NCBI RefSeq assembly: GCF_024723735.1
Contig: NZ_JANQDU010000001.1
Span: 310,001 to 374,000, forward strand
Direction: 5' to 3'
DNA: 64,000 nucleotides
Source: Frigidibacter sp. ROC022
GTDB lineage: Bacteria > Pseudomonadota > Alphaproteobacteria > Rhodobacterales > Rhodobacteraceae
The notes beneath the pieces were generated by a model, which did no database searches, was not told the DNA's origin, and worked only from the letters and a program-made list of their open reading frames with translations. Positions 1 to 10,373 of the stretch are shown piece by piece. The position numbers were made by a program, and so were the translations under genes. Position 1 is the stretch's first letter. Every line of letters begins with the position of its first letter.

Positions 1-687
1 ACGCTGCTGCCGATGGCCGCCTCTTTCATCGCCTACCGGCATCTGCCGGCCGGGATCATGTCGATCCTGATCTCGATGGTGCCGATGCTGGCCTTTCCGA
101 TCGCGCTTGCCCTGGGCGCCGACCGGTTCAGCTGGGTACGGCTGGGCGGGCTGTCGCTGGGGCTGGCGGGGGTGGCGCTGCTGATCCTGCCGCAGGGCGG
201 GCTTGCGATGCCGAACGCCCTGGGCTGGGTGTTGCTGGGGATGGTGGCGCCGACCTTCTATGCGATCGAGGCGAATTACGTCGGCCATTGCGGCGTCCGG
301 GGCATGGGCGCGATGCAGGTGCTGCACGGTGCTTCCTGGGTCGGGGCGGGCATGTCGTTGCCGGTGGCGCTGGCGACCGGGCAGATGTTCATTCCCGGCG
401 GCGACCCGCGGGCCGACGGGGCGCTGATCGCGGCCTCGGTCCTGCATGTATTCGCCTATTCCGGCTATGTCTGGCTGGTCGGACGCGCCGGCAGCACCTT
501 TGCCGCGCAATGCGCCTATCTGGTCACCGGGTTCGGCGTGCTCTGGGCGATGCTGCTGCTGGGCGAGCGTTATTCCGGCTGGGCCTGGGGCGCGATGGCT
601 CTGGTCCTCTGCGGCCTGGCGCTGGTGCAGCCGCGCCCGAAGCTGGCGCCCGGCGCCGCCGCCAACCTGGGGCCCGGCGACCAATAG
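1..687 (+). CDS. EamA/DMT-family transporter, 5' end cut by window
   Basis: This is the C-terminal 228 residues of a drug/metabolite-transporter (EamA) inner-membrane protein; the reading frame is open from base 1, so the true start lies outside the window. The visible part is almost entirely hydrophobic, with about six to seven membrane spans. A run of spans near residues 17-70 is followed by a second block at about 75-215, as expected for the second EamA repeat. DMT proteins usually export amino acids, nucleobases or small metabolites; the substrate cannot be read from sequence. The short tail after the last span is basic and proline-rich. The next gene starts 136 bases downstream on the same strand. 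Confidence 0.85.
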   Translation, partial: TLLPMAASFIAYRHLPAGIMSILISMVPMLAFPIALALGADRFSWVRLGGLSLGLAGVALLILPQGGLAMPNALGWVLLGMVAPTFYAIEANYVGHCGVRGMGAMQVLHGASWVGAGMSLPVALATGQMFIPGGDPRADGALIAASVLHVFAYSGYVWLVGRAGSTFAAQCAYLVTGFGVLWAMLLLGERYSGWAWGAMALVLCGLALVQPRPKLAPGAAANLGPGDQ

Positions 688-823
688 AGGTCCTTGCCGC
701 GGGGCGGCGGCCTGCGGCTGGCAACTGCGACCATGCCGGGGCTTGCCGCCGCGCCTGCGCCCGGCGAGAATGCGCCCAAATCAGCGGCCCGTTCCCGATG
801 GCCCGCCCCAGACTGGAGACGCG

Positions 824-2602
824 ATGCTGTCGCTGCCGATCACCGAGCTTACCGGCGCCCTGGTGACGTTGGGCATCGTGGCCGGGATGTTCGTGCTCTT
901 CGTGCGCGAGACCTATCCGACCGAAGTGGTGGCGATCGGCGGCGTGGCGCTTCTGCTGATCCTCGGGCTGCTGCCCTACGAGGCGGCACTGGAGGTCTTC
1001 TCCAATCAGGCGCCCTGGACGATCGCGGCGATGTTCCTGATCATGGGGTCGCTGGTGCGGACCGGGGCGCTGGAATGGCTGACCCGGCAGGCCGAGGCCC
1101 GGGCCCGCAAGCGCCCGCGGCAGACCGTGGTGCTGCTGCTGGCCTTCGTGGCGCTTCTCTCGGCCTTCATGAACAACACGCCGGTGGTGGTCATCATGAT
1201 CCCGGTGTTCATCCAGGTTGCCCGGCGGCTCAAGGTTTCACCATCCAAGCTATTGATTCCGCTCAGCTATGCCTCGATCCTCGGCGGCACGACGACGCTG
1301 ATCGGAACCTCGACCAACCTGCTGGTAGACGGCGTGGCGCAGTCGCGCGGCATGGCGCCCTTCTCGATCTTCGAGATCACCGGGCTGGGCATCGTGCAGG
1401 TGCTGGCGGGCGGTCTCTACATCACCCTGATCGGCCGCCGCCTGCTGCCCGACCGCCAGTCGATGGGCGTGCTGCTGGGCGACCGGCGCAAGATGAAGTA
1501 TTTCACCGAGGTGGCGCTGCCCGAGGACAGCGCCCTGATCGGCCGCAACGTCAACGAGGTCGAGGAGTTCAAGCGCGAGGGCGTGCGGCTGATCGACGTC
1601 TTGCGCGGTGATGCCTCGCTGCGCCGCGACATGGGCAGCGTGGTGCTGGAACCGGGCGACCGGGTGGTGCTGCGCACCGAAATGACCGAGCTCTTGGGGC
1701 TTCAGCAGAACCGGGAACTGCGGATGATCGACAAGCTGTCCTCGGTGCCGACAACCACCGTCGAGGTGCTGATCACGCCCGGCTGCCGGATGGTCGGGCG
1801 CAGCCTGGGCGCGATGCGGCTGCGGCGGCGCTACGGGGTCTATCCGCTGGCGGTGCACCGCTCGAACCAGAATATCGGCCGGCAGCTGGACGATCTGGTG
1901 GTGCGGGTCGGGGATACGCTGCTGCTCGAAGGCGCGCCCGAGGATATCGAGCGGCTGGCGGCGGACATGGAACTGGTGAATATCGCCCAGCCCGCGGTGC
2001 GGGCCTATCGCCGCCGCCATGCCCCGATCGCCATCGCCGCCCTGCTGGGGGTGGTCGTGCTGGCGGCCCTGGGCGTGGCGCAGATCCTGCCGCTGGCAGT
2101 GATCGCGGTGGCGGTGATCCTGCTGACCCGCTGCATCGACGCCGAAGAGGCGTTCTCCTTCGTCGAGGGGCGGCTGCTGGCGCTGATCTTCGCGATGCTG
2201 GCGGTGGGCGTGGCCCTGGAGCAATCCGGCGCCGTGGCGCTGATCGTCGGCTGGGTGCAGCCGTTCATGGTTCACCTGTCATCGTTCTTCGTGGTGCTGA
2301 TCCTCTACCTGCTGGCCTCGACCCTGACAGAGCTGGTTTCGAACAACGCGGTCGGGGTGATCTTCACGCCGATCGTGATCGAGTTGGGGCTGGCCCTTGG
2401 CTATGATCCACGCGGGCTGGTCGTGGCGGTGATGTTCGCCGCTTCGGCCGCCTTCTCGACGCCGATCGGCTACCAGACCAACATGCTGGTCTACGGTCCG
2501 GGCGGCTATCGGTTCACCGATTACCTGAAGGTCGGGATTCCGCTGAACATCCTTCTGGGGCTGGTCGGCTCGGCACTGATCACGCTACTGTGGCCGCTAT
2601 GA
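824..2602 (+). CDS. SLC13 (DASS)-family permease with two TrkA-C domains
   Basis: A 592-residue inner-membrane anion or cation symporter of the SLC13/ArsB-like superfamily. Membrane spans fill about residues 10-205 and 395-592. Between them lie two soluble TrkA-C (RCK-C) modules, at roughly 225-300 and 310-385, which in relatives bind ligands and gate transport. Short conserved helix-break motifs (NNTPVVV near residue 118, TSTNLL near 163, SNNAVG near 506) fit the family. An upstream ATG in frame would add 126 residues of G/C-rich shadow sequence. The ATG at 824 is chosen because a GGAG ribosome site lies just before it and the protein then begins with a hydrophobic helix. Its stop overlaps the start of the next gene. 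Substrate unknown; sulfate, dicarboxylate and thiosulfate are all possible. Confidence 0.88.
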   Translation: MLSLPITELTGALVTLGIVAGMFVLFVRETYPTEVVAIGGVALLLILGLLPYEAALEVFSNQAPWTIAAMFLIMGSLVRTGALEWLTRQAEARARKRPRQTVVLLLAFVALLSAFMNNTPVVVIMIPVFIQVARRLKVSPSKLLIPLSYASILGGTTTLIGTSTNLLVDGVAQSRGMAPFSIFEITGLGIVQVLAGGLYITLIGRRLLPDRQSMGVLLGDRRKMKYFTEVALPEDSALIGRNVNEVEEFKREGVRLIDVLRGDASLRRDMGSVVLEPGDRVVLRTEMTELLGLQQNRELRMIDKLSSVPTTTVEVLITPGCRMVGRSLGAMRLRRRYGVYPLAVHRSNQNIGRQLDDLVVRVGDTLLLEGAPEDIERLAADMELVNIAQPAVRAYRRRHAPIAIAALLGVVVLAALGVAQILPLAVIAVAVILLTRCIDAEEAFSFVEGRLLALIFAMLAVGVALEQSGAVALIVGWVQPFMVHLSSFFVVLILYLLASTLTELVSNNAVGVIFTPIVIELGLALGYDPRGLVVAVMFAASAAFSTPIGYQTNMLVYGPGGYRFTDYLKVGIPLNILLGLVGSALITLLWPL

Positions 2603-2967
2603 GACGGGAACCGGGACTTGTCGCGTTGCTGGGGTTTTGTGCCGCGCTGGCGGGCTGTGGTGCCGGGCCGGGAGGCCCGGCGCCCGGCGGCGGTGCGCCG
2701 CGGCAGGTGGAGCCGACCCGAACCGTGCTCTACGAACAGACCGTAACCGTTGAGATGTCCGACCGGAGCTTCTGCACCGGGCCGCGCGGCTCTCAGGGCC
2801 GAAGCTGGCAGGGCAGGTTGCAGGGTTGTCCGCATCTCTGGCCGTTCCAGGCCAGCCTGCCGCCGGGCCGGGTGACGCGGCTGGTACTGCATCCCGGCAC
2901 CGATGGCGCGGCGCAGGTGGTGCTGACCGGGCCGGACGGTCGCGCGCGCCCGTTCAGCGGCGGCTGA
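2599..2967 (+). CDS. small predicted lipoprotein, unknown function
   Basis: A 122-residue protein whose ATG overlaps the stop of the SLC13 permease gene (ATGA), suggesting translational coupling. The N-terminus is a lipoprotein signal: basic residues, a hydrophobic stretch and a lipobox LAGC with the acceptor Cys at residue 20. It is followed by a Gly/Pro-rich linker. The mature part is polar, with two further cysteines near residues 57 and 76 that could form a disulfide. A GTG nine bases upstream is an alternative start. I do not recognise the family. Confidence 0.6.
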   Translation: MRREPGLVALLGFCAALAGCGAGPGGPAPGGGAPRQVEPTRTVLYEQTVTVEMSDRSFCTGPRGSQGRSWQGRLQGCPHLWPFQASLPPGRVTRLVLHPGTDGAAQVVLTGPDGRARPFSGG

Positions 2968-2972
2968 ATTGC

Positions 2973-3704
2973 TCAGCCGCGCCAGTTGACCACGGCGTCT
3001 CCGGCCCGCATCCCTTCCCCCGCCCGGTCATGGCGCAGATAGGCGATGGCCTGGCCGCCATGCTGGCTGAACAGCACCCCCGCCGGCTTCCCGCCGGCCA
3101 GAATCTCGGTGCCGACCGGGGCCGCGCCCTCGATTTCGACCGTGACCAGCCCCTTGCGCAGCTCGGTCTTGTGCTTCATCCGGGCGGTGACCTCCTGCCC
3201 GACATAGCAGCCCTTGCGGAAATCCACCCCGTGCAGCCGCTCGAAGCCGCATTCCAGGATGTAGCTCTCGTTCGGGATCAGCTCGACGCCGGATTCCGGA
3301 ATGCAATGGGCGACCCGCAGCGGCAGCGGATCGGGCAGTTCGTCGGGGCCGGGCGGGCCATAGCGGCGATGACCCAGCGACGGATGCCGCGGGTCGGCCA
3401 GGGCGCCCTCGGGATCGCCGGTCCGTATCACCGACAGCTCGCTTTCGGCAATCGTCACATCGGCGCGCAACCGATACATGCCCAGTCGCTGCACCGTGGC
3501 CGCTGCCAGCACCGGCGCCACGTCGAGAAGGATCGCATCCCCTCGCCGGGCCAGGAAGAAATCGGCCAGATACTTGCCTTGCGGGCTGAGCAGGGCGGCA
3601 TAGACCAGCCCGTCCTTCAGCCTTGCCAGGTCATTGCTGACCAGCCCCTGAAGAAAGCTCTCGGCATCGCTGCCGCCGATCTCGTAAACCTTGCCGCCTG
3701 CCAT
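2973..3704 (-). CDS. ygfZ: folate-binding YgfZ/CAF17-type Fe-S maturation protein
   Basis: A 243-residue protein of the YgfZ/GcvT-like family, a tetrahydrofolate-binding cytoplasmic factor that helps assemble or repair certain iron-sulfur enzymes. The diagnostic signature KGCYVGQE is at residues 164-171, containing the conserved Cys. The N-terminal part (residues 7-50) matches the start of the GcvT-like fold, with a V-x-G-xDAxxFLQG-type opening. Length is a little short of the usual 250-330. It converges on the small lipoprotein gene with only five bases between stops. The ABC exporter gene downstream on the same strand is 81 bases upstream of its start, so an operon is uncertain. Confidence 0.9.
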   Translation of the reverse strand: MAGGKVYEIGGSDAESFLQGLVSNDLARLKDGLVYAALLSPQGKYLADFFLARRGDAILLDVAPVLAAATVQRLGMYRLRADVTIAESELSVIRTGDPEGALADPRHPSLGHRRYGPPGPDELPDPLPLRVAHCIPESGVELIPNESYILECGFERLHGVDFRKGCYVGQEVTARMKHKTELRKGLVTVEIEGAAPVGTEILAGGKPAGVLFSQHGGQAIAYLRHDRAGEGMRAGDAVVNWRG

Positions 3705-3785
3705 GTCGCGCCTCCGATGGCCTACATAGGCGCGAAGCCGGGGCGTCGGAAGGGGCCTTGTGCCCGGGTCCGGCGGCTTTGCTGC

Positions 3786-5509
<1,724 letters not shown>

Positions 5510-5513
<4 letters not shown>

Positions 5514-6244
5514 TTCGGGCCGGTCACGGCGCGGCGTCGTGCCGCGGCGGGGCCGTTCGGCCCGGTGCGCGGCGCGGTCTCGAAGGACCGGGTCAGCGCC
5601 TCGGGGTCGTAGCGGGTGGCGAACCAGTCCCGGATCCCGATCGGGCTTTCGGCATTGTCATCGGCATAGGCCTGCAACAGATGGTCCAGGATCCCGGTCC
5701 GCGTGCCCTTCAGATGCGCATAGCGCCAGTGCAGCTGCCGCTGCGCCTCTTCCACCGGCCGGTTCTCCTGGTCCAGCAGCCAGAGCGCCGAGACCAGCCC
5801 GGCCCGGTCGGCCCCGGACTTGCAGTGCAGCACGAAGGGCCGCTCGATCCGGTCGAACAGCGAGAACAGCTTCATGAACTGTTCGCGCGGGACCAGGTGC
5901 CGGGCGTAGATCTTGATGTCGATCATCTCGATGCCGAGGCGGTCGGCGGCCTCGCGCTCGAACAGGTAGAAGGAATAGCGGTCGACCCCGCGCAGGTTCA
6001 GGATCGTCCGGATCCCCATCTCGCGATAGCGCCGCAGCCGCCGGGCCGAGGGCTGGTTGGAGCGCCAGACTCCGGGTGCGATCTCGAAGAGATTGGTCCA
6101 GAACACCCTGAGAAAGCCGTGATCGGCCAGATGGTAATGCCAGACCGCCTGCCGGCGTCCGCGCGGCGTCGAAATGTCGGTGCCATAGGATTTGGACCAG
6201 CGCTTTTCGGCCTCGTGGATTCGGTTGAAGAAGCGGCGGATCAT
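5510..6244 (-). CDS. dual-specificity/tyrosine-type protein phosphatase
   Basis: A 244-residue cytoplasmic protein of the cysteine-based phosphatase superfamily. The P-loop HCKSGADR sits near residues 138-145, giving the catalytic Cys and Arg of the HCx5R motif. The preceding segment with NLRG near residue 85 is typical of the DSP/PTP-like family that includes bacterial lipid and sugar phosphatases. An open frame extends 165 bases further upstream, but the ATG at 6244 begins the conserved charged helix, and the extra N-terminus looks like non-coding sequence. It is the first gene of a two-gene unit with the MsbA-like exporter, overlapping it by four bases. The substrate could be a phosphoprotein or a phosphorylated lipid precursor. 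Confidence 0.8.
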
Positions 6245-6341
6245 GACGGGCGGGGTCCGGGTTCTGGGTCCGACGGATATGGTCGGAGCCGGCCGATAAG
6301 TCAAATTCCGCGGCATTTCCGGGGTCCGGGCGGTTCCCCGA

Positions 6342-6370
6342 TTGACCCTTGCCGGACACGGGCATAGCAG
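6342..6370 (+). promoter_or_regulatory. possible sigma-70-type promoter of the class V aminotransferase gene
   Basis: TTGACC at 6342-6347 and TAGCAG at 6365-6370 are 17 bases apart. This would place the transcript start about 26 bases before the ATG at 6403. The -10 is weak (three of six), so this is only a candidate. Confidence 0.3.
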
Positions 6371-6402
6371 AATTCGACCTTTGCAAGCAGGAGTCGCAGC
6401 CA

Positions 6403-7599
6403 ATGTCATTGTCGCAAGGCCGGAGCTATCTGGCGATTCCCGGACCCTCGGTGATGCCCGACAGGGTGCTTTCGGCGATGCACCGCGCGGCGCCGAACAT
6501 CTACGAGGGCGAACTGCACCGGGTGACGGCCTCGCTGATGCCCGACCTGCGGACGCTGGCCGGGACGCGCGCGCATGTGGCGATGTATATCACCAATGGC
6601 CATGGCAGCTGGGAAGCGGCGGTGTCGAATGTCTTCTCGCCGGGGGACAGGGCGCTGGTGCTCTCGACCGGCCGGTTCGCGCTCGGCTGGGCGAAGAGCG
6701 CCCGGGCACGCGGGGTCGAGACCGAGATCCTCGATTTCGGCAATCGCGCCACGATCGACATCGCGCGCCTGGCCGAGGCCCTGCAGGCCGACAAGGCCCA
6801 TGCGATCAAGGCCGTGGCAATGGTGCAGACCGACACCTCGACCTCGGTCCGCAACGATGTTCAGGCGGTGCGGGCGGCCCTGGATGCCGAGGGGCACCCG
6901 GCGCTGCTGCTGGTGGATTGCATCTGCTCGATGGGCTGCGACCGGTTCGAGATGGATGCCTGGGGGGTCGATGTCGTGGTCTCGGCCAGCCAGAAGGGGC
7001 TGATGACGCCGCCGGGGCTGGGGTTCGTCTGGTTCTCCGACAAGGCGGCCGAGGCCCAGAAGTCCGCCGCCTGCGTCACCGACTACTGGGACTGGGCGCC
7101 CCGCGCGGCACCCGAGGAATACTGGCAATACTGGTGCGGCACCGCGCCGACCCATCATGTCTACGGGCTGCGCGCGGCGCTGGACATGATCCTGGAAGAG
7201 GGCCTGTCCCATGTCTGGGACCGTCATGCCACCCTGGCCCGGGCCTATTGGGCGGCTTTCGAGGCCTGGGGCGCGGAGGGTCCGGTGGAGTTGAACATCG
7301 CCGACCCGGCGCTGCGCAGTCATGCCGTGACCGCGGTGCGTATCGGATCGCCGCATGGCACCGCACTGCGCGACTGGGTGCGGGAAAACTGCGGCGTCAC
7401 GCTGGGGATCGGTCTCGGCATGGCGCCGATGGGCGATCCGGCCTGGCACGGGTTCTTCCGGGTCGGTCATATGGGGCATCTGAACGCGCATATGGTGCTG
7501 GGCACGATCGGCGCCATCGAGGCCGGGCTGACCGCTCTGAAGCTGCCGCATGGCAAGGGCGGCCTCGATGCCGCCGCGGCGGTGATCTCCGGCGCCTGA
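6403..7599 (+). CDS. class V aminotransferase (alanine/serine-glyoxylate type)
   Basis: A 398-residue PLP enzyme of aminotransferase class V. The opening IPGPS near residues 10-14 and the SQKGL motif near residue 196, carrying the PLP-binding Lys, are typical of alanine-glyoxylate, serine-glyoxylate and related small-molecule aminotransferases. An in-frame ATG 18 codons upstream exists. The one at 6403 is preferred because AGGAG lies at a suitable distance and the family consensus begins there. The gene is divergent from the phosphatase and converges on the next aminotransferase. The donor and acceptor cannot be told from sequence. Confidence 0.87.
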   Translation: MSLSQGRSYLAIPGPSVMPDRVLSAMHRAAPNIYEGELHRVTASLMPDLRTLAGTRAHVAMYITNGHGSWEAAVSNVFSPGDRALVLSTGRFALGWAKSARARGVETEILDFGNRATIDIARLAEALQADKAHAIKAVAMVQTDTSTSVRNDVQAVRAALDAEGHPALLLVDCICSMGCDRFEMDAWGVDVVVSASQKGLMTPPGLGFVWFSDKAAEAQKSAACVTDYWDWAPRAAPEEYWQYWCGTAPTHHVYGLRAALDMILEEGLSHVWDRHATLARAYWAAFEAWGAEGPVELNIADPALRSHAVTAVRIGSPHGTALRDWVRENCGVTLGIGLGMAPMGDPAWHGFFRVGHMGHLNAHMVLGTIGAIEAGLTALKLPHGKGGLDAAAAVISGA

Positions 7600-7609
7600 C
7601 CACGCCCCA

Positions 7610-7640
7610 TCTTCGGGTCGGAAATACTCCGGGGGCGGCC
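7610..7640. repeat. possible degenerate copy of the intergenic element seen at 35566 and 61814
   Basis: Read on the minus strand this stretch has GGAGTATTTC followed by a GAAGATG end, resembling the GGGGATATTT and GAAGATGAAG parts of the better copies. The match is partial, so membership is tentative. Confidence 0.3.
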
Positions 7641-7647
7641 GCAGGCC

Positions 7648-7664
7648 GGGGGGCAGCGCCCCCC
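7648..7664. terminator. hairpin between convergent aminotransferase genes
   Basis: A seven-base stem (GGGGGGC with GCCCCCC) with a three-base loop lies between the stops at 7599 and 7673. There is no clear T run on either side, so it may act as a weak bidirectional terminator or simply block exonucleases. Confidence 0.45.
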
Positions 7665-7672
7665 TCACCCCC

Positions 7673-8773
7673 TCAGCCGCGCGCCGCCGCCAGGGCCTCG
7701 GGCAGCGCCCCGGCCAGGATGTCGAGCACCTCGGCCGGACCGGCCGAGACCCGGATGCAGCGGTCGCCCGGCGCCACGAAGGGCATCCGCACGAAGACAT
7801 CCCGCGCCGCCAGTTCCCCCAGCAGGCGGCGGGCGAACGCGCCGTCACGGTGGCAATCGAGGGTCACGAAATTGGTCGCCGAGGGCAGGGCGGTCAACCC
7901 GTTCTCGGCGCCGATCGCGGCGATGCGCTGCCGCGCCACGGCGACTTCGGCCCGGACATGCGCCAGCCAACCCTCCGCCCGAAGCGCCGCCAGCGCCCCG
8001 ATCTGGCCGATCCGCCCGATGCCGAAATGGTTGCGCACCTTGTCGAAGGCCGAGATCAGCCCCGGCGCGCCGATCCCGTAGCCGATCCGAGCCCCGGCCA
8101 TGCCATGCGCCTTTGAGAAGGTCCTCAGCCGGATCACCCGCGGGTCCGACTCCGCGATCCTCGGCGCGGTGCCCTCGGGCGCGAATTCGACATAGGCCTC
8201 GTCCAGCAGCAGCAGGCAGCCGGCCGGCAGCGCCTCGATCATCGCCTCGATCCGCGCCGCCGGATGCCAGGAGCCCATCGGATTGTCGGGATTGGCCAGA
8301 TAGACCAGCTTGGCCCCGGTCCGCGCCGCCTCGGCGACCAGGGCCTGCGGGTCTTCGGCATCGTCGCGATAGGGGACCTTGTGCAGCACCCCGCCGAAGC
8401 CCGCGACATGGTAGTTGAAGGTCGGATAGGCGCCGTCCGAGGTCACCACCGGATCGCCGGGCGCCAGCATCAGCCGGCAGAGATAGCCCAGCAGCCCGTC
8501 GATTCCCTCACCGACGATCACGTTTTCCGGCGCAACGCCCAGGCTTTCGGCCAGCGCATGGCGCAGGTCGTGGCTTTCGGGGTCGGCATACATCCAGACT
8601 TCCGAGGCCGCCGCACGCATCGCCGCCAGCGCCTCGGGCGCTGGGCCGAACAGGCTCTCGTTCGCGCCGAGCCTTGCGCGGAAAGGCTTTCCGCGTGTCC
8701 GCTCCTGGGTTTCGGGCCCGACGAAGGGCACCGTGGCGGGCAGGCTCTGGACCAGGTCGGTATAGCGTGGCAT
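7673..8773 (-). CDS. PLP aminotransferase, histidinol-phosphate aminotransferase-like
   Basis: A 366-residue class I/II aminotransferase of the HisC subgroup. The N-terminal region has the substrate-loop pattern RLGANES near residue 32. The Lys of RTFSKAHG, near residue 219, would bind PLP, and an Arg near the C-terminus (CIRVSAG) would hold the substrate carboxylate. No his-operon gene is nearby, so it may be a second HisC-like enzyme acting on aromatic or phosphorylated amino acids. The open frame runs far upstream, but the ATG at 8773 begins the recognisable protein, with a GGAG-like site before it. It is divergent from the first caspase gene, with a 126-base gap. Confidence 0.85.
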   Translation of the reverse strand: MPRYTDLVQSLPATVPFVGPETQERTRGKPFRARLGANESLFGPAPEALAAMRAAASEVWMYADPESHDLRHALAESLGVAPENVIVGEGIDGLLGYLCRLMLAPGDPVVTSDGAYPTFNYHVAGFGGVLHKVPYRDDAEDPQALVAEAARTGAKLVYLANPDNPMGSWHPAARIEAMIEALPAGCLLLLDEAYVEFAPEGTAPRIAESDPRVIRLRTFSKAHGMAGARIGYGIGAPGLISAFDKVRNHFGIGRIGQIGALAALRAEGWLAHVRAEVAVARQRIAAIGAENGLTALPSATNFVTLDCHRDGAFARRLLGELAARDVFVRMPFVAPGDRCIRVSAGPAEVLDILAGALPEALAAARG

Positions 8774-8899
8774 CGCGGCTCCTTTGCGGACAGATGTGCA
8801 ACAGTTGCGGCGAAGCGGGCGGACGGGCAAGGGGCTTTCCCTACCTTGCCGCAGAAGGGGGGCGGGGGTAGCTTGGGCACGATATTTGATGGCCGAGAC

Positions 8900-10321
8900 A
8901 TGTTGGCACGATTTCTGACCCTGATTCTGGTGGTATTCTCCGCCGTAGCGGCGCTGTCCGGCGCGGCGCGGGCCAAGTCGCTGGCGTTGGTTATCGGCAA
9001 TGATGCCTATACCGAGATCGAGCCCCTGCAGAAGGCGGTGGCGGATTCGGGCGGCTATGCCGACCTGTTTGCCGGAATGGGCTTCGAGGTCACCCGGGTG
9101 CAGGACCTGACCGCCCGGCAGATGGTCGAGACACTGGCCGGCTTCTACGATTCCATCACGCCCGGCGATATCGTCATCTTCGTCTATTCCGGCCATGGCT
9201 GGAGCGACGGGCAGCAGAACTATCTGGTGCCGGTGGACATCCGCGCCCAGGGTTCGGAAACCCTGCTGGCCGGTGAGAGTTTCCCGGTGCGCAACGGGGT
9301 CAACGGCATCGTCGACGAGATTGCCCGGCGCGGGCCGCAGCTGACCGTGGCGATCATCGACGCCTGCCGCAACAACCCGTTCACCAATCCGCAGGGCACC
9401 CGCAGCTTCGGGCTGAGCCGCGGCCTGGTTCCGGTGCAGGCGCCGACCGGGACCTTCATCGCCTTCTCGGCGGGTGAGGGGCAGACGGCGCTGGATCGGT
9501 TGTCCGACAACGATCCGGTGCCCTATTCGGTCTTCACCCGCTTTTTCCTGGACGAGCTGGCCAAGCCGCAGGACCTGCAGACCGCCTTCAAGGCGACACA
9601 GGCAAGGGTCAACGAGACCGCCAAGTCGGTCGGCCATCCGCAGCGCCCGGCCTATTACGACGAGGTGATCGGCTCGGCCTGTCTCTCGGGCCATTGCGCG
9701 ACCGACAATCCCGCGCCGCCGACCTACCTGCCCGGCCCCGCCGACCCGGTGGCCCGGGCCGCGGAAGAGTGGAAGGATTTTCGCAATTCGACCTCGATCG
9801 CGGCGTTGAAGAGCTTTGCCGAGCGGCACAAGGGCACGCCCTACGCCGACCTGGCGCGGGAGCGGATCGCGATGCTGGAGGCGCAGGCCGAGACGCCCGA
9901 CGCCCCGGCGCCGCGGTCGGACAACCCGCTGCGTCCGGCGCTGCCGAAGGTCGATCCCGGGGCCGAGCCGGTGGTCGTGGTGCCGCCGATCGCCATTGCG
10001 CCCGAACCCGTGGTGGTGCCGGAACCCGCACCCGAGCCCGAGCCGGCCCCGGCGCCCGCCGTCGGCTATGAACAGCCCGAGTGGTGCCCCTATGCAGCCA
10101 CGCCGACCGAGATCGCCATCTGCGCCGATGCCGGCCTGTCCTGGCGAGACATCGCCCTGGTCAATTTCTACAACAAGGTCTTCGAGGCGCGGGGCAAGTC
10201 GGGCCGCGTGGCGCTGAAGTCCGAGCAGGAGGCCTGGCTGGCCCGGCGCAACCGCTGCGGTGCCGATCCGGTCTGCATCGCTTCCGCCTATGACAAGCGG
10301 ATCGCCGAGCTGATCCGGTAG
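8900..10321 (+). CDS. secreted caspase-family peptidase (C14) with LprI-like C-terminus, copy 1
   Basis: A 473-residue exported protein. Residues 1-25 are a signal peptide ending ARA. The caspase-like p20 domain follows: VIGNDAYT at 31-38, catalytic His99 in YSGHGW and catalytic Cys156 in DACRNN. A middle region (about 290-335) predicts as helical. It is followed by a Pro/Glu-rich linker and a small cysteine-bearing domain at about 393-473 (PTEIAICAD, then RRNRCGAD and VCIAS) that resembles the LprI/DUF1311 lysozyme-inhibitor-like fold. Both catalytic residues are present, so activity is plausible, in the periplasm or outside. The next gene is a paralogue 52 bases downstream. The start at 8900 is chosen because it gives the signal peptide; the frame is open much further upstream. 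Confidence 0.88.
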   Translation: MLARFLTLILVVFSAVAALSGAARAKSLALVIGNDAYTEIEPLQKAVADSGGYADLFAGMGFEVTRVQDLTARQMVETLAGFYDSITPGDIVIFVYSGHGWSDGQQNYLVPVDIRAQGSETLLAGESFPVRNGVNGIVDEIARRGPQLTVAIIDACRNNPFTNPQGTRSFGLSRGLVPVQAPTGTFIAFSAGEGQTALDRLSDNDPVPYSVFTRFFLDELAKPQDLQTAFKATQARVNETAKSVGHPQRPAYYDEVIGSACLSGHCATDNPAPPTYLPGPADPVARAAEEWKDFRNSTSIAALKSFAERHKGTPYADLARERIAMLEAQAETPDAPAPRSDNPLRPALPKVDPGAEPVVVVPPIAIAPEPVVVPEPAPEPEPAPAPAVGYEQPEWCPYAATPTEIAICADAGLSWRDIALVNFYNKVFEARGKSGRVALKSEQEAWLARRNRCGADPVCIASAYDKRIAELIR

Positions 10322-10373
10322 CCGCGACTGCGCGATGCGTGTTAGGCTTTCGGACCGACCAGACGGAGGTCCG

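Noticed and set aside
1250-2275. 341-residue open frame on the minus strand inside the SLC13 permease gene
   Set aside because: It is His/Gln/Arg/Asp-rich, has no recognisable domain or ribosome site, and is the antisense shadow of a clear membrane protein in high-GC DNA.
8264-8899. Long N-terminal extension of caspase copy 1
   Set aside because: It runs antisense through the HisC-like gene and would bury the signal peptide.
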